DNA of 64,000 bases from Promicromonospora panici (GTDB lineage: Bacteria > Actinomycetota > Actinomycetes > Actinomycetales > Cellulomonadaceae): contig NZ_UWYY01000026.1 of NCBI RefSeq assembly GCF_900608595.1, positions 1 through 64,000 of the forward strand. The letters are read 5' to 3'. Shown in pieces: positions 17,268 through 26,500 of this stretch. Made by a program: the position numbers and the translations under genes. The stretch's first letter is position 1; the number at the start of each line of letters is the position of its first letter. Under the pieces are notes generated by a model. The model did not search any database, was not told the origin of the DNA, and saw only the letters and a program-made list of their open reading frames with translations.

Positions 17268-17720
17268 TCAGGACTCTATCGTCTGGGTCTCCGACGAACC
17301 CTGGCCGATCGGCGTCGAACCGGCCGCGTGCGCCACCTCGATCTTGCGCGGCTTCGCCTCCTCGCTGACCGGGATCGTCAGTGAGAGCACGCCGTCCGTG
17401 TACGAGGCGGAGATGCTGTCGAGTGCGAGACCGCGGCCTACCGTGAGCTGCCGGGCGAATGTGCCCATGGGCCGCTCGCGGACCAGCCACTGCGCCTCGG
17501 TGTCCGTACGCTGCGAACGTTCGCAGCGGACCGTGAGCGTCCGGTCGTCGACCGAGACGTCGATGGTGCCCGGGTCTACACCGGGCAGGTCCATGGACAG
17601 GACGTAGTGGTCGCCCGTGCGGAACAGGTCCATCGGCATGCCGTCGGTCTGCCTCGCGTTGGTGGCGAACGTGCTGAACAGCCGCTCCATCTCCTGGAAC
17701 GGGTCCCAATAGGTAGCCAT
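17268..17720 (-). CDS. Small heat shock protein Hsp20
   Basis: 150-residue alpha-crystallin-type chaperone that holds unfolding proteins in the cytoplasm. The N-terminal WDPFQEMERLF is the usual hydrophobic arm; the crystallin domain spans about residues 35-130, with DLPGVDPGTIDVSV and SYTDGVLSLTIPV typical of its beta strands. It ends in a short flexible tail rather than a clear IxI motif. ATG 17720 follows a GGAGG-type ribosome-binding site. A CIRCE-like inverted repeat lies about 95 bp upstream, predicting HrcA repression and heat induction. Confidence 0.92.
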   Translation of the reverse strand: MATYWDPFQEMERLFSTFATNARQTDGMPMDLFRTGDHYVLSMDLPGVDPGTIDVSVDDRTLTVRCERSQRTDTEAQWLVRERPMGTFARQLTVGRGLALDSISASYTDGVLSLTIPVSEEAKPRKIEVAHAAGSTPIGQGSSETQTIES

Positions 17721-17814
17721 CGCGCATCACCTCCTACGACGACGTGGCCCTGGCCCGTCCAGGGCCGTCGCGCTCGGCGGCGGCCTCGTCCGCCGCCCGG
17801 CTACGCCATCAATT

Positions 17815-17841
17815 TTGGCACTCTGACCCCGAGAGTGCCAA
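17815..17841. promoter_or_regulatory. CIRCE-like element upstream of hsp20
   Basis: TTGGCACTC (17815-17823), nine-base spacer, GAGTGCCAA (17833-17841): a perfect 9-bp inverted repeat matching the CIRCE operator of HrcA (TTAGCACTC-N9-GAGTGCTAA) except for one symmetric base pair. It precedes the Hsp20 gene on the minus strand. HrcA itself is not in the window. Confidence 0.85.
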
Positions 17842-17860
17842 GACCTGATCCCGCTACGCG

Positions 17861-17909
17861 GACGTGTCACGCCCACAGATCACTCGGTGACCTGTGGGCC
17901 TGACACGTC
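17861..17909. terminator. Strong hairpin downstream of metF
   Basis: GACGTGTCACGCCCACAG (17861-17878) pairs with CTGTGGGCCTGACACGTC (17892-17909) in 17 of 18 positions around a 13-base loop. It lies 20 bp beyond the metF stop and upstream of the hsp20 operator, so it probably ends metF transcription and insulates hsp20. There is no long U-tract. Confidence 0.6.
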
Positions 17910-17928
17910 GCAGGCTCCCGCTCTGGGG

Positions 17929-18873
17929 TCAGGCCGCGGCGCGGCCCGTCAGGCCTACCCGCTCCAGCAGGTCGAGGGCCGGGCGGTGCTTGTTGAACGT
18001 GTACACGTGCACGCCTGGCGCACCGGCGTCGAGCACCTCGCGGGCGAGCTTCGCGGAGTAGCAGATGCCGTGCTCGTGCTGTGCTTCGGGGTCGACGGCG
18101 CCGTCGGAACCGGTGAGCCGGTCGAGCTCCCGCAGCAGCTCCGAGGGTGCGACCACACCCGTCAGCTCCTCGACCCGGCGTAGTCGACGCGCCTCCGTGG
18201 CGGGTAGGACGCCGGCCAGGATCGGGATGGTCACGCCCGCCGCCCGGGCCGCCTCGACGAATCCCGTGTAGGACTCGGCGCGGTAGAAGAACTGGGTGAT
18301 GGCGAAGCTCGCCCCCGCCTCCTGCTTCTCCAGGAGCCGCCGCACCTCCTGGTCGCGCGTGGTGCCGGCCCCGGGGTTGCCGTCCGGGAACGTCGCCACG
18401 GCGATGGTGAGCGGACGGGTCGCCGCCCGCAGCGCCGCGCTGGCGTGGGCGGCGGCACGGCGCTGGTCCACCTGCGTGAGCAGGCGGACCAGGTCGACGC
18501 TGGACCGCACCCCGTCCGACGCCGGGCGCCAGTGCGGCTCGTCGCGCGGCGGGTCCCCGCGCAGGGCGAGGAACGACCGCACGCCGGCCTCGAGGAACTC
18601 GTCGATCACCTCGGACACGTCCTCGCGGGACGCGCCCACGCAGGTCAGGTGGGCCACCGGCAGCACCGGTGTGCCGCGCAGCAGCGTGGCGAGCACCTCT
18701 CGCGACGTCGCCCGGTCGCCGCCGGCGGCGCCGTAGGTGACGGACACGAAGTCGGGGCGAGCCGCCACCAGCCGCTGCGCCGTCTCCCAGAAGTTGGGGG
18801 CGGCCTCGGGCCGACGCGGTGGCATCAGCTCGAACGACACTGTGGGACGCTGCGGGTATGCCTCGACGACCAT
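17929..18873 (-). CDS. metF: Methylenetetrahydrofolate reductase
   Basis: 314-residue TIM-barrel flavoprotein that reduces 5,10-methylene-THF to 5-methyl-THF, the methyl donor for methionine synthesis. SFELMPPR near the N terminus carries the catalytic glutamate (E15); HLTCVGASREDV, FLALRGDPPRDEP, VATFPDGNPG and GASFAITQFFYRAESY are the conserved FAD- and folate-side loops in order; HVYTFNKHRPALDLLERV closes the protein. Start ATG 18873. It is monocistronic between its own terminator hairpin and a 214-bp upstream gap (18874-19087) in which I see no gene or riboswitch. Confidence 0.95.
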   Translation of the reverse strand: MVVEAYPQRPTVSFELMPPRRPEAAPNFWETAQRLVAARPDFVSVTYGAAGGDRATSREVLATLLRGTPVLPVAHLTCVGASREDVSEVIDEFLEAGVRSFLALRGDPPRDEPHWRPASDGVRSSVDLVRLLTQVDQRRAAAHASAALRAATRPLTIAVATFPDGNPGAGTTRDQEVRRLLEKQEAGASFAITQFFYRAESYTGFVEAARAAGVTIPILAGVLPATEARRLRRVEELTGVVAPSELLRELDRLTGSDGAVDPEAQHEHGICYSAKLAREVLDAGAPGVHVYTFNKHRPALDLLERVGLTGRAAA

Positions 18874-19087
18874 GGCTGCTCCATCGGACCTGGCGTTAGC
18901 ACCTTACGTCCACGCGCCACGTCAACGAGGCAGGAAGTCGGCAGGTTGCTGCGGTGTCAGGGAGCCAGGACTCTCGACCGCTCTGGATGGGATCGCCACC
19001 ATGCTAAGCGATTGTCCAGCACTGGGACAGAATCCGTCCGGCGATCGAGACGCCCTGTCTTGTGCTACCCACCAGCTGCCCGAGGAG

Positions 19088-20011
19088 CTATTTCACCGAC
19101 CCCGCCACCAGCCCGCCTACCAGGCGCTTCTCGATCGCCATGAACAGGATGACCACGGGCACGATCGCCACCACGGACACCCCGAACACGTAGTGCCACG
19201 ACGTCTCGTACTGGCCCACGAACTTCGTCAGCGCCACCGACAGCGGTTGGTTGCCCGCCGTCGACAGCAGCACCAGCGAGGCCGCGAACTCGTTCCAGGA
19301 CGCGACGAACGTGAACACGACCGCCGTCACGATCCCCGGCCACACGAGCGGCAGGTTGATCTTCGTCAGGACGGCGAACGTGCCGGCGCCGTCGAGCTGG
19401 GCCGCCTCGTCGACCTCCTTCGGGATGCCCGCGAAGAAGCTGTGCATGATCCAGACCGCGAACGAGAGGTTGAACGCCGCGTTGACCAGGATCATCGCGG
19501 CCCATGTGTCGAGGATCCCCCACGAGATGAACTGCCGGAACAGGCCCGAGGTCAGCACGGCGGGCTGCACCATCTGGGTCACGATCACGAGGAACAGGAA
19601 GACGAGCCGCCCCGGGAACCGGAACCGCGCCGTGTAGTAGGACGCGGGCAGCGCGACGGCGAGCACGAGCAGCGTCGCGCAGACCGAGATCACCAGAGTG
19701 GAGATCAGGTTCTGCAGCAGCGGGGTCTCGGGCGTCGACCACATCGTGGCGTAGTTCTCCCAGTGCCACTCCGTGGGGAAGTAGGTGGGATCGACCGACC
19801 TGATCTCCGCCTTGGTCTTCACCGAGCCGAAGAACATGATCAGGTACGGCAGCAGGAACACCACCAGCACCACGAGCCCGGCGAACATGCGTAGCAGCAG
19901 GGATCCGATCGGCACCTGGTCGGCGGTGTACTTCCGCACCCGCCGCCCGTTGCCCGACGTCGGACGGATCACCTTGCGCGGGGTCGTCGCCGAATCTGTG
20001 ATCGCGGTCAT
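19088..20011 (-). CDS. Sugar ABC transporter permease (MalG type), second system
   Basis: 307-residue CUT1 permease. After a cytoplasmic tail of about 35 residues, six helices follow; the EAA loop is at EVDEAAQLDGAGTFAVLTKINLPLV. WIMHSFFAGIP precedes it as in MalG-type subunits. ATG 20011 overlaps the TGA of the upstream permease by one base (TGATG), so the genes are translationally coupled. It is the last gene of the binding protein-MalF-MalG operon; again no ATPase is present. No regulator gene lies beside this operon, unlike the first sugar locus. Confidence 0.92.
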   Translation of the reverse strand: MTAITDSATTPRKVIRPTSGNGRRVRKYTADQVPIGSLLLRMFAGLVVLVVFLLPYLIMFFGSVKTKAEIRSVDPTYFPTEWHWENYATMWSTPETPLLQNLISTLVISVCATLLVLAVALPASYYTARFRFPGRLVFLFLVIVTQMVQPAVLTSGLFRQFISWGILDTWAAMILVNAAFNLSFAVWIMHSFFAGIPKEVDEAAQLDGAGTFAVLTKINLPLVWPGIVTAVVFTFVASWNEFAASLVLLSTAGNQPLSVALTKFVGQYETSWHYVFGVSVVAIVPVVILFMAIEKRLVGGLVAGSVK

Positions 20012-20886
20012 CAGACCTCCTCCAGGGGGCGAACGGCCCGCACGTAGATGGCCACGATCCCGATGACCACCAGGAACGCGATGACGGACAGTGCGCTCGC
20101 CAGGTCGATCTGCCGCTGGTTCTGCATGTACTTGAAGATCATGGTCATGACGGTGTCGGCGTCGTACCCGGGGATGGACCCGGTCATGACGCGCAGGATG
20201 GGCAGGGAGTTGAACACGTTGATGATGTTGATCAGCACGGCCACGGAGATCGCGCCCCGCAGCTGCGGCAGCACCACGCTGAAATACGTCCGCACCCCGT
20301 TGGCACCGTCGATGCGCGCGGCCTCGACGGTCTCGCCGGGCACGGTCTGCAGGCCTGCCAGGATCGTGTAGGTGGTGAACGGCAGCGACACGAACACGGC
20401 GACCGCCATGGCCCACGCGAACGCGGTGCCTGCGTGCCGGGTCCAGCCGTAGCCCTCCGGCGTGTCGATCAGGCCGATGTCCACGAGGAACGAGTTGATG
20501 ATGCCGAAGTACGGCTCCAGCCCGTAGTGCACGACCAGAGTGGTCATGACCACGCTCGCCGCCCACGGCACGATGACGGCCATACGCACCAGGCGACGGC
20601 CGGGGAACGCCTTGTTCAGCAGCGCCGCGAGGGCGAGCGAACCGAGCAGGGTGCAGGCGACGACGACGACCACCCAGATAACGGTGCGTCCGAGGATGGG
20701 CCAGAAGTACTGGAACCCCACCACCGTCGCGAAGTTCGCGAGGCCTACGCCCCCGTCGTCCACGCCGCTCTGGCTGATGTCGCGGGTCGAGTTCCAGAAC
20801 ATCAGGCCCACCGGGAACAGGACCACGGCCGCGATGAGTGCGACCGCGGGCCCGATCCACGGCAGGGCCTTCAAGAGGTCCTTCAC
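20011..20886 (-). CDS. Sugar ABC transporter permease (MalF type), second system
   Basis: 291-residue CUT1 permease with six or seven helices, starting LPWIGPAVALIAAVVLFPVG. The EAA loop is VEAARIDGANGVRTYFSVVLPQLR, and NSLPILRVMTGSIPGYDADTVMTMIFKY is the MalF-type region before the last helix. The GTG at 20886 lies 11 bp after the stop of the binding-protein gene; a TTG one codon earlier is an alternative. Together with the downstream MalG-type subunit it forms the membrane channel. Confidence 0.9.
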   Translation of the reverse strand: MKDLLKALPWIGPAVALIAAVVLFPVGLMFWNSTRDISQSGVDDGGVGLANFATVVGFQYFWPILGRTVIWVVVVVACTLLGSLALAALLNKAFPGRRLVRMAVIVPWAASVVMTTLVVHYGLEPYFGIINSFLVDIGLIDTPEGYGWTRHAGTAFAWAMAVAVFVSLPFTTYTILAGLQTVPGETVEAARIDGANGVRTYFSVVLPQLRGAISVAVLINIINVFNSLPILRVMTGSIPGYDADTVMTMIFKYMQNQRQIDLASALSVIAFLVVIGIVAIYVRAVRPLEEV

Positions 20887-20897
20887 AAGTGTTCCAA

Positions 20898-22145
20898 TCA
20901 GCCCGCGTCGACCTGGGCCTGGATCTCGGCCAGGACGTCCTTGGCGGACTTGTTGCTGTCGAGCTGGCCGAAGAGCGCCTTGAACGCGGAGTCCGCGGCG
21001 GCCCAGTCGGGGTTGGTGCTCGGGTAGAACTGCGCGTCCGGCAGGGTCTCGAGGAACGGGGCGAGCGCCTCGTCGTCGGCCAGCTGCTCGGAACCCGACA
21101 GGGTGGTGGGCAGGAAGCCCTCGGCCTGGACCCACGGGACGTAGACGTCGGCGGTGTAGAGGTAGTCGAAGAAGGCGGTGATGGCCTCCTGCTTGTCGCC
21201 GTCGTTCTGGAACGCCATCAGGTGGTCCGCGACGCCCAGGGTGAACGGCCCGCCGTCCTTGGTGGGGATCGGGTGGATCGAGTACTCGAGGTCCGGGTTG
21301 TCGGACTCGATCTGGCCCACGCTCGGCGGCAGACCAACCTGCATGCCGAGCTTGCCCTGGACGAAGATGTCGAAGAGCGGGCTGCGGTCCGACGCACCGG
21401 CGTCGGCCTGCGTGGCACCCTCGTCGATCATCTTCTTGATGAACTCGGCACCCTCGAGGTTCTCGGGGGTGTCGATGGTGATCTGCTCGGCGTCCCCGAA
21501 GGACCCGCCCCCGCCCCACAGCCACACCGCGGCCTCGGCCTGCGCCTCCTCGGAGCCGAGCGGCATGCCGTAACCGGACACGCCACCGCCGAGCTCGGAG
21601 ACCTGCTTCGCCGACGCGAGCAGCTCGTCCCAGGTGGTGGGAACCTCGGCGCCCGCCTCCTCGAGGAGCGCGTCGTTGACGAACAGCGCACGGGACGACG
21701 CGATCCACGGCAGGCCGTAGGTGGTGTCACCCACCTGGGCGTTCTCCAGGAACGTCGGCTGGAAGTCGGCGTAGGTCTCGTCGGAGGTGACCTCCTCGAC
21801 CGGGTACAGGAGCTCGTCCTCGGCGAAGCCGGCGAAGGGGCCGCCGTTGTAGATGTCGGGTGCGTCGTTGCCCTGGATGCGGGTAGCGATGACCGACTCG
21901 AGGTTGTCCCAGGACTCGACCTGCAGCTCGACGTTGATGTCGGGGTTTTCCTCCTCGAATCCCGCGATCACGTCGTTCCACAGACCCTGGGTGGCGTCGG
22001 AGTAGGCGGGAACGAGCAGGTCGAGCGTGGTTGCGCCACCACCCTCCTCCCCGCCGCCGGAGCCGCCGAACCCGCAGGCTGTCAGTCCCGTTGTCGCGGC
22101 CAGCGTGATCGCCATGATCCCGCCGAACCTCTTGTACTGGGCCAT
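20898..22145 (-). CDS. Sugar-binding lipoprotein of second ABC transporter
   Basis: 415-residue family 1 extracellular solute-binding protein. The N terminus is a lipoprotein signal with lipobox around LTAC (cysteine near residue 24) followed by a Gly/Glu-rich linker. The mature domain contains DVIAGFEEENPDINVELQ, YGLPWIASSRALFVND and VPWVQAEGFLPTT, typical of CUT1 binding proteins. It heads the operon. A TTGACA-like -35 element is at 22201-22206 on the minus strand, 56 bp upstream of the start. The substrate cannot be read from the sequence. Confidence 0.9.
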   Translation of the reverse strand: MAQYKRFGGIMAITLAATTGLTACGFGGSGGGEEGGGATTLDLLVPAYSDATQGLWNDVIAGFEEENPDINVELQVESWDNLESVIATRIQGNDAPDIYNGGPFAGFAEDELLYPVEEVTSDETYADFQPTFLENAQVGDTTYGLPWIASSRALFVNDALLEEAGAEVPTTWDELLASAKQVSELGGGVSGYGMPLGSEEAQAEAAVWLWGGGGSFGDAEQITIDTPENLEGAEFIKKMIDEGATQADAGASDRSPLFDIFVQGKLGMQVGLPPSVGQIESDNPDLEYSIHPIPTKDGGPFTLGVADHLMAFQNDGDKQEAITAFFDYLYTADVYVPWVQAEGFLPTTLSGSEQLADDEALAPFLETLPDAQFYPSTNPDWAAADSAFKALFGQLDSNKSAKDVLAEIQAQVDAG

Positions 22146-22278
22146 TACCGTCCCTCGCTCTCTTCGTGGTGTCGGTCACGTTTTCACTTGGCCCCTAATC
22201 TGTCAAGGGTTCTAACAAACCTGTGACATACGGGTGACACGATGGACCCGAAGGGCCCGCGAGGCCAGCGGAGAAGCC

Positions 22279-22314
22279 AAAAAGGAGGGCCGCAGCGCGT
22301 CGCTGCGACCCTCC
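22279..22314 (-). terminator. Rho-independent terminator of the 22378 gene
   Basis: On the minus strand GGAGGGTCGCAGC and GCTGCGGCCCTCC (22284-22314) form a stem with 12 of 13 pairs around a five-base loop, followed by five T residues (22279-22283). It lies 64 bp after the stop of the secreted-protein gene: a textbook intrinsic terminator, uncommon in such GC-rich DNA. Confidence 0.85.
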
Positions 22315-22377
22315 CCCGTTGTGCCTCCTGACCGAGGGCGGGGCCTCGTTCGAGGTGCCGCGGCCGCCCGGCGCCGA

Positions 22378-23223
22378 TCAGCAGCTGCAGAGCTCGGGGA
22401 TCCAGCCCGTGGAGCTGGCGAAGCGGGAGTTCCCCGGGTAGGTGACCTTCCAGTACCCCTCACGGGTCTTCACCACCGTCGAGATCCGTGCGTCGGACCC
22501 GATCGTCAGGTCCCGCACGAACACGGCCCGCCCCTCCTCGTACGGACCGTCGGCGTCGAACGAGAGGATCGCGTCGCCCGAGCGCAGCCGCAGCCACGAG
22601 AGGGTGCCGTCGTCGTCGATCCGCAGCACCCGCGTGGTGGCGTTGATCCGCGCGGGACGGCCGTCGGTCGCCTCCGTCGAGATCGTCGCGCGGGTCCAGG
22701 TGGCGCGCCGGAACTGCACCTTGTTGGCGTTGTGGACGTCGATCTGGTGCCGGACCCGCGTCCCGTCGGCCTTGCGCACCACCGCGAAGATCTCGACCCC
22801 CGCGTAGTACGTTCCGGGATCGATCGACCCGTGGAAGGGAATCCGCCCCCGACTCACCATGGCGGTGCTGCTGGTCCGGTCCATCACGATCGTGCGCTTA
22901 CGCACCGGCTCGCGGTCGATCTTCTGGACCGTGACCTCGGCCTCTACCCGCGCCAGCCGCCCACCGGACGCCTTCACGGCGACGGTGTACCCGAACCTGG
23001 CGGGGTAGAGCTCCTGCGCGTCCACGTTGCCCCAGATCGTGGAACCAGAGGCGAACATCGACGTCGTCACGGTGGTGCCCCGGGACGTGCTGGTGTCGAC
23101 GACCGGCAGTGCCTGCGCCGCCGGGGCGGTGACCAGGCCCGCGGCCAGAAGAGCCGTGGCGGCGGCGAGCGCCGTCAGACCTTGGCGGAAGGTGGAAGTA
23201 CGAGACGTACTGGGCAGTGACAT
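22378..23223 (-). CDS. Secreted protein of unknown function
   Basis: 281 residues. A Sec signal peptide (hydrophobic residues 15-38, AAQALP cleavage region) leads into a beta-rich mature protein without a family I recognise. Two halves each resemble an Ig-like or adhesion-type sandwich; the segment DPGTYYAGVEIFAVV and the ending EGYWKVTYPGNSRFASSTG recall the repeats found in other actinobacterial surface proteins, where a sugar- or wall-binding role is suspected. The only cysteines are the final two (ELCSC), which could form a disulfide or act as an attachment point. Single gene, ended by a strong intrinsic terminator. Confidence 0.75.
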   Translation of the reverse strand: MSLPSTSRTSTFRQGLTALAAATALLAAGLVTAPAAQALPVVDTSTSRGTTVTTSMFASGSTIWGNVDAQELYPARFGYTVAVKASGGRLARVEAEVTVQKIDREPVRKRTIVMDRTSSTAMVSRGRIPFHGSIDPGTYYAGVEIFAVVRKADGTRVRHQIDVHNANKVQFRRATWTRATISTEATDGRPARINATTRVLRIDDDGTLSWLRLRSGDAILSFDADGPYEEGRAVFVRDLTIGSDARISTVVKTREGYWKVTYPGNSRFASSTGWIPELCSC

Positions 23224-23343
23224 CGCAGTTTCCCGTCTGCTCGATGGCGCCTGTCCCAGCGGGCGGGTATCGCTCGCCGTCAGGCTTCACCACCGAGTAC
23301 GGACGGGAATACCGGAACGTTGTGGGTGAAGAAAAAAGCTTCC

Positions 23344-23562
23344 CTAGCGTTCGGTGGAACCGATCATGGGCACGCCGAACGCCAGCCCGACGGCAAGGAT
23401 GCCGCCCACGAACAGGAACGGCGACGACGCGCCCTCACCGATCGATCCGATGGCCATCAGCGCGAGCCCGCCCAGGAACACGGCGAAGCACACGATGAAG
23501 CGAACCAGCAGGGTCGCCGTGGGCTCCTGCTTCTGCCTGCGGGCCACCTCGAAATCACTCAT
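23344..23562 (-). CDS. Small two-helix membrane protein
   Basis: 72-residue protein with a hydrophilic N terminus (MSDFEVARRQKQEP) and two hydrophobic helices (about residues 20-40 and 48-68). I do not recognise a family. ATG 23562 and the clean start 17 bp after the neighbouring gene's stop support a real gene rather than a shadow frame; it may be the distal gene of no operon, as the upstream gene at 23580 is on the same strand and could be co-transcribed. Function unknown. Confidence 0.6.
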   Translation of the reverse strand: MSDFEVARRQKQEPTATLLVRFIVCFAVFLGGLALMAIGSIGEGASSPFLFVGGILAVGLAFGVPMIGSTER

Positions 23563-23579
23563 GGGGCAAATCTACCGTC

Positions 23580-26500
23580 CTATCGGGTGGTGCCGACTGC
23601 CAGCTCGCCGACCTGCCCGTTGACCGTGACGGTCACCGTGGCCTCGCCGGCGCGCAGGGCCGTCACCTCGTGCGTGTCCGGGTCGAGCGCGAGCACCGTG
23701 CCGCGCGGGCAGTCCCACAGGGCGGCGCGGCCGGTCTCACCGGTGGTGCACACCCGCTCGCCGCCCCACGCCGACGACACCGGCCACGCGACCGGCACCT
23801 CACGGGTGTCGTCCTGTACGACGACGGCGCTCACCGCCGCCGAATCGCCCACCCGGAGCGACTCGGGGCCGGTCACCGTGACGCCCTCGGCGCGCGTGTT
23901 GACCTCCCAGGACAGCCACGTTCCCGTCGCGCCCGTGCCCGACGCCGGCCGGAGGCCCAGCATGGACCAGCCGGTGAAGCCGCCGTCGGCCGGAGTGCTG
24001 GCCGGGCCCTTCCCGGAGTTGCCGTTGACCAGGTACGGGACGCCGTCCTGGGTGCTCGCGTGGAAGACGCCGGCGTGCGCGTTCACCGACGCTATCGACT
24101 TGCCCGACGTCTCCTCGAAGTCCTCGTACCAGCCGCGCAGCGTGTCGGCCTCGAGCCGGTCGGTGAGCTGGCTGGCCTTGGTCGGCAGCGGGTCGTCCAG
24201 GGGGTGGTGGGCGAACACGACGACGCCGGTGACGGAACGGTCGGTGGCGGCGTCGTCGAGCGCTTCGCGCAGCATCCGCACCTGGGCGAAGTCCGCGCCC
24301 AGGCGGCCGGCCGACGAGTCGAGCATGACCAGCCGGGTGGTCCCACCGGCCCGGCCGGGCGTCGGCACGTCCAGCACCCGGGTCCGCTCGCCGAACTCCT
24401 CCTCGAAGTTCGCGATCGACCCGCCCATGACCTCGTGGTTGCCGGGCACGTAGTACCAGGGGAAGTCCGCGTCGGCGAGCTCCTCGGTGAGGATGCGCCG
24501 GGCGAGGTCGAAGTCCTCGGGGGCCGCCTCGTCGACCAGGTCGCCGTTGATGACCAGCAGGTCCGGGTCGTCGGCGACGATCTCGCGGAGCGCGTCCCGG
24601 GCGCCCGCCACCGCGCCGGACTCGGGGTTGCGCGCGACGAACTGCGCGTCCGACATCACCGCCACCCGCAGGGGTGCGCCGTCGGTCCCGCCGTCCGCGG
24701 CGACCGTCGGGTCCTCCACCCGGGGAGCCTCGGGCGCGTCCACATCGGGCGGCACCTGCGCCGCGATCGCGGAGAGGGTCAGCCCGCCGGAGTACTGCTG
24801 ACCGGCCGTGGTCTCCAGCGCGCGAACGCGCTGCAGCTTCAGCGGGAACGCGACGCCGTCGGGCACCGGGAACGTGACCTGCCGCCACCCGGTCCAGGTG
24901 ACCTCCGGGCCGTCGAGCTGCGTGACGACGCCGTCGCCCTGCCGCACCTGCAGCCGCAGCCAGGCACCGTTACCGTCGCCGTCCACCCACATCGTCACCG
25001 CGCGCGGCGAGCCGGGGAGCTCACGCCCGCCGGAGGCCGCCTCGGGCAGCACGGCGTACTGGCCGCGCGTCGCCGTGGACTGCGTGAAGTCGTAGGTCAT
25101 GCGCAGGCCGCCCGCGCCGTCGTGCCCCGTCGCGGGCGCCACCGAGCCGCCGGGGGCCCGGTCGTGCGCGGACGTCCAGGAGGCGGCGTCGGCGAAGTCG
25201 GCGACCACCTCCTCCTCGAGGCTGACGGTCACCGCCACCTCGGTCGTCAGCTCGCGGCCGCCGGGGCCAGGCACGGACAGCTCGAAGGTGGTGCCGCCCA
25301 CGGGTGCGAGCGCCCGCACCTCGAAGGATCCGTCGGGCGCGGGGACGAGCTCGGCGACGTCGTCGCCGCCCGTCACCGTGACGTCCCGGGCCTCGATCGG
25401 CGCGGCGAACCCCTGCGCGTCGTAACCAGTCAGGACCAGCGGTGCGGTCGCGTCGGCGTCGGCCAGCCCGATCACCGGCGTGGCCACACCGGTCCGGACC
25501 AGGGGGCCCAGCACCTCGACCTCGGTGGTACCGGAGGCGAGGCCCCAACGGCTCAGGGTCGCGGCGGTGACGACGGTGCTGCCGGGCCGCCGGCCGGTCA
25601 CCACGCCGTCACGCACCGACGCCACCGATCCGTCACGGGTGCGCCACGCGGACGGCTCGGTGTCGACGGGACCCATCGCGTCGTCGTAGCCCTTGCCGAC
25701 CAGGGTGCGGTGCAGGCCGGGGAAGACCCGGTCGGCATCGGCGGCCGGGACCGTGGTGCGCACGTCGAAGGCCGAGACCCGGCCGGATCCGGCCGGCACG
25801 AACAGGCCGAGGCCGTTCGCGTCGGAACGCTCGTAACCGTCGGACGGGCTGTTCAGGATCGTGGTGCCGGCGTCGCCGGGCAGCCGGGCGACCATCTCGG
25901 AGGAGCCGCCGCCGTCGAGGTTGATCGCGTCGTCGGCGCCGAGCTGGGCCATGAGCTCGCCCAGCTCGTACAGGTTCATGCCGATGCTGTGCGTCTGGCG
26001 GCCGTCGACGACCACGAAGTACGCGCGGGTCCCGGACTCGTCGAAGCCAACGGCGGTGCGCGGGTGCCGCAGCTCGACGTGGTCACCGGTCGCGCTGGTG
26101 ACCTCGCCGTCCTCCAGCAACGGGTCCTCGACCCCGCCGCCGATGGCCACGGCGACGTCGGCGGCGTCCTCCCGTAGGCCGTAGTCCAGGTCGACGCGGT
26201 CTCCGGGGGCCAGGGTCGCGAGGGCATCGGCCGCGGCGCCGGGCCGGGCCACGACGGCACGCGTCCCGTCGGGCAGCTGCCCTCCTGCGGGCTGCCCGAC
26301 CGCGGTCACGGTTCCGTCGGCGTCAACCCACACCTCGACGCCCTGCTCGCCCGCGGCGAGCGGACGGGCGCGCGTGAAGGTGCCCCAGCCGGCGTCGTAC
26401 ACGGCGACACCGCCGGCGGGCAGCGCGGTGACGTTGAGGCCGCTGACAGGGAACTCGGTGGAACCGTCGGTGGCCGAGCTCGTCGAGACCTTCCAGCTCA

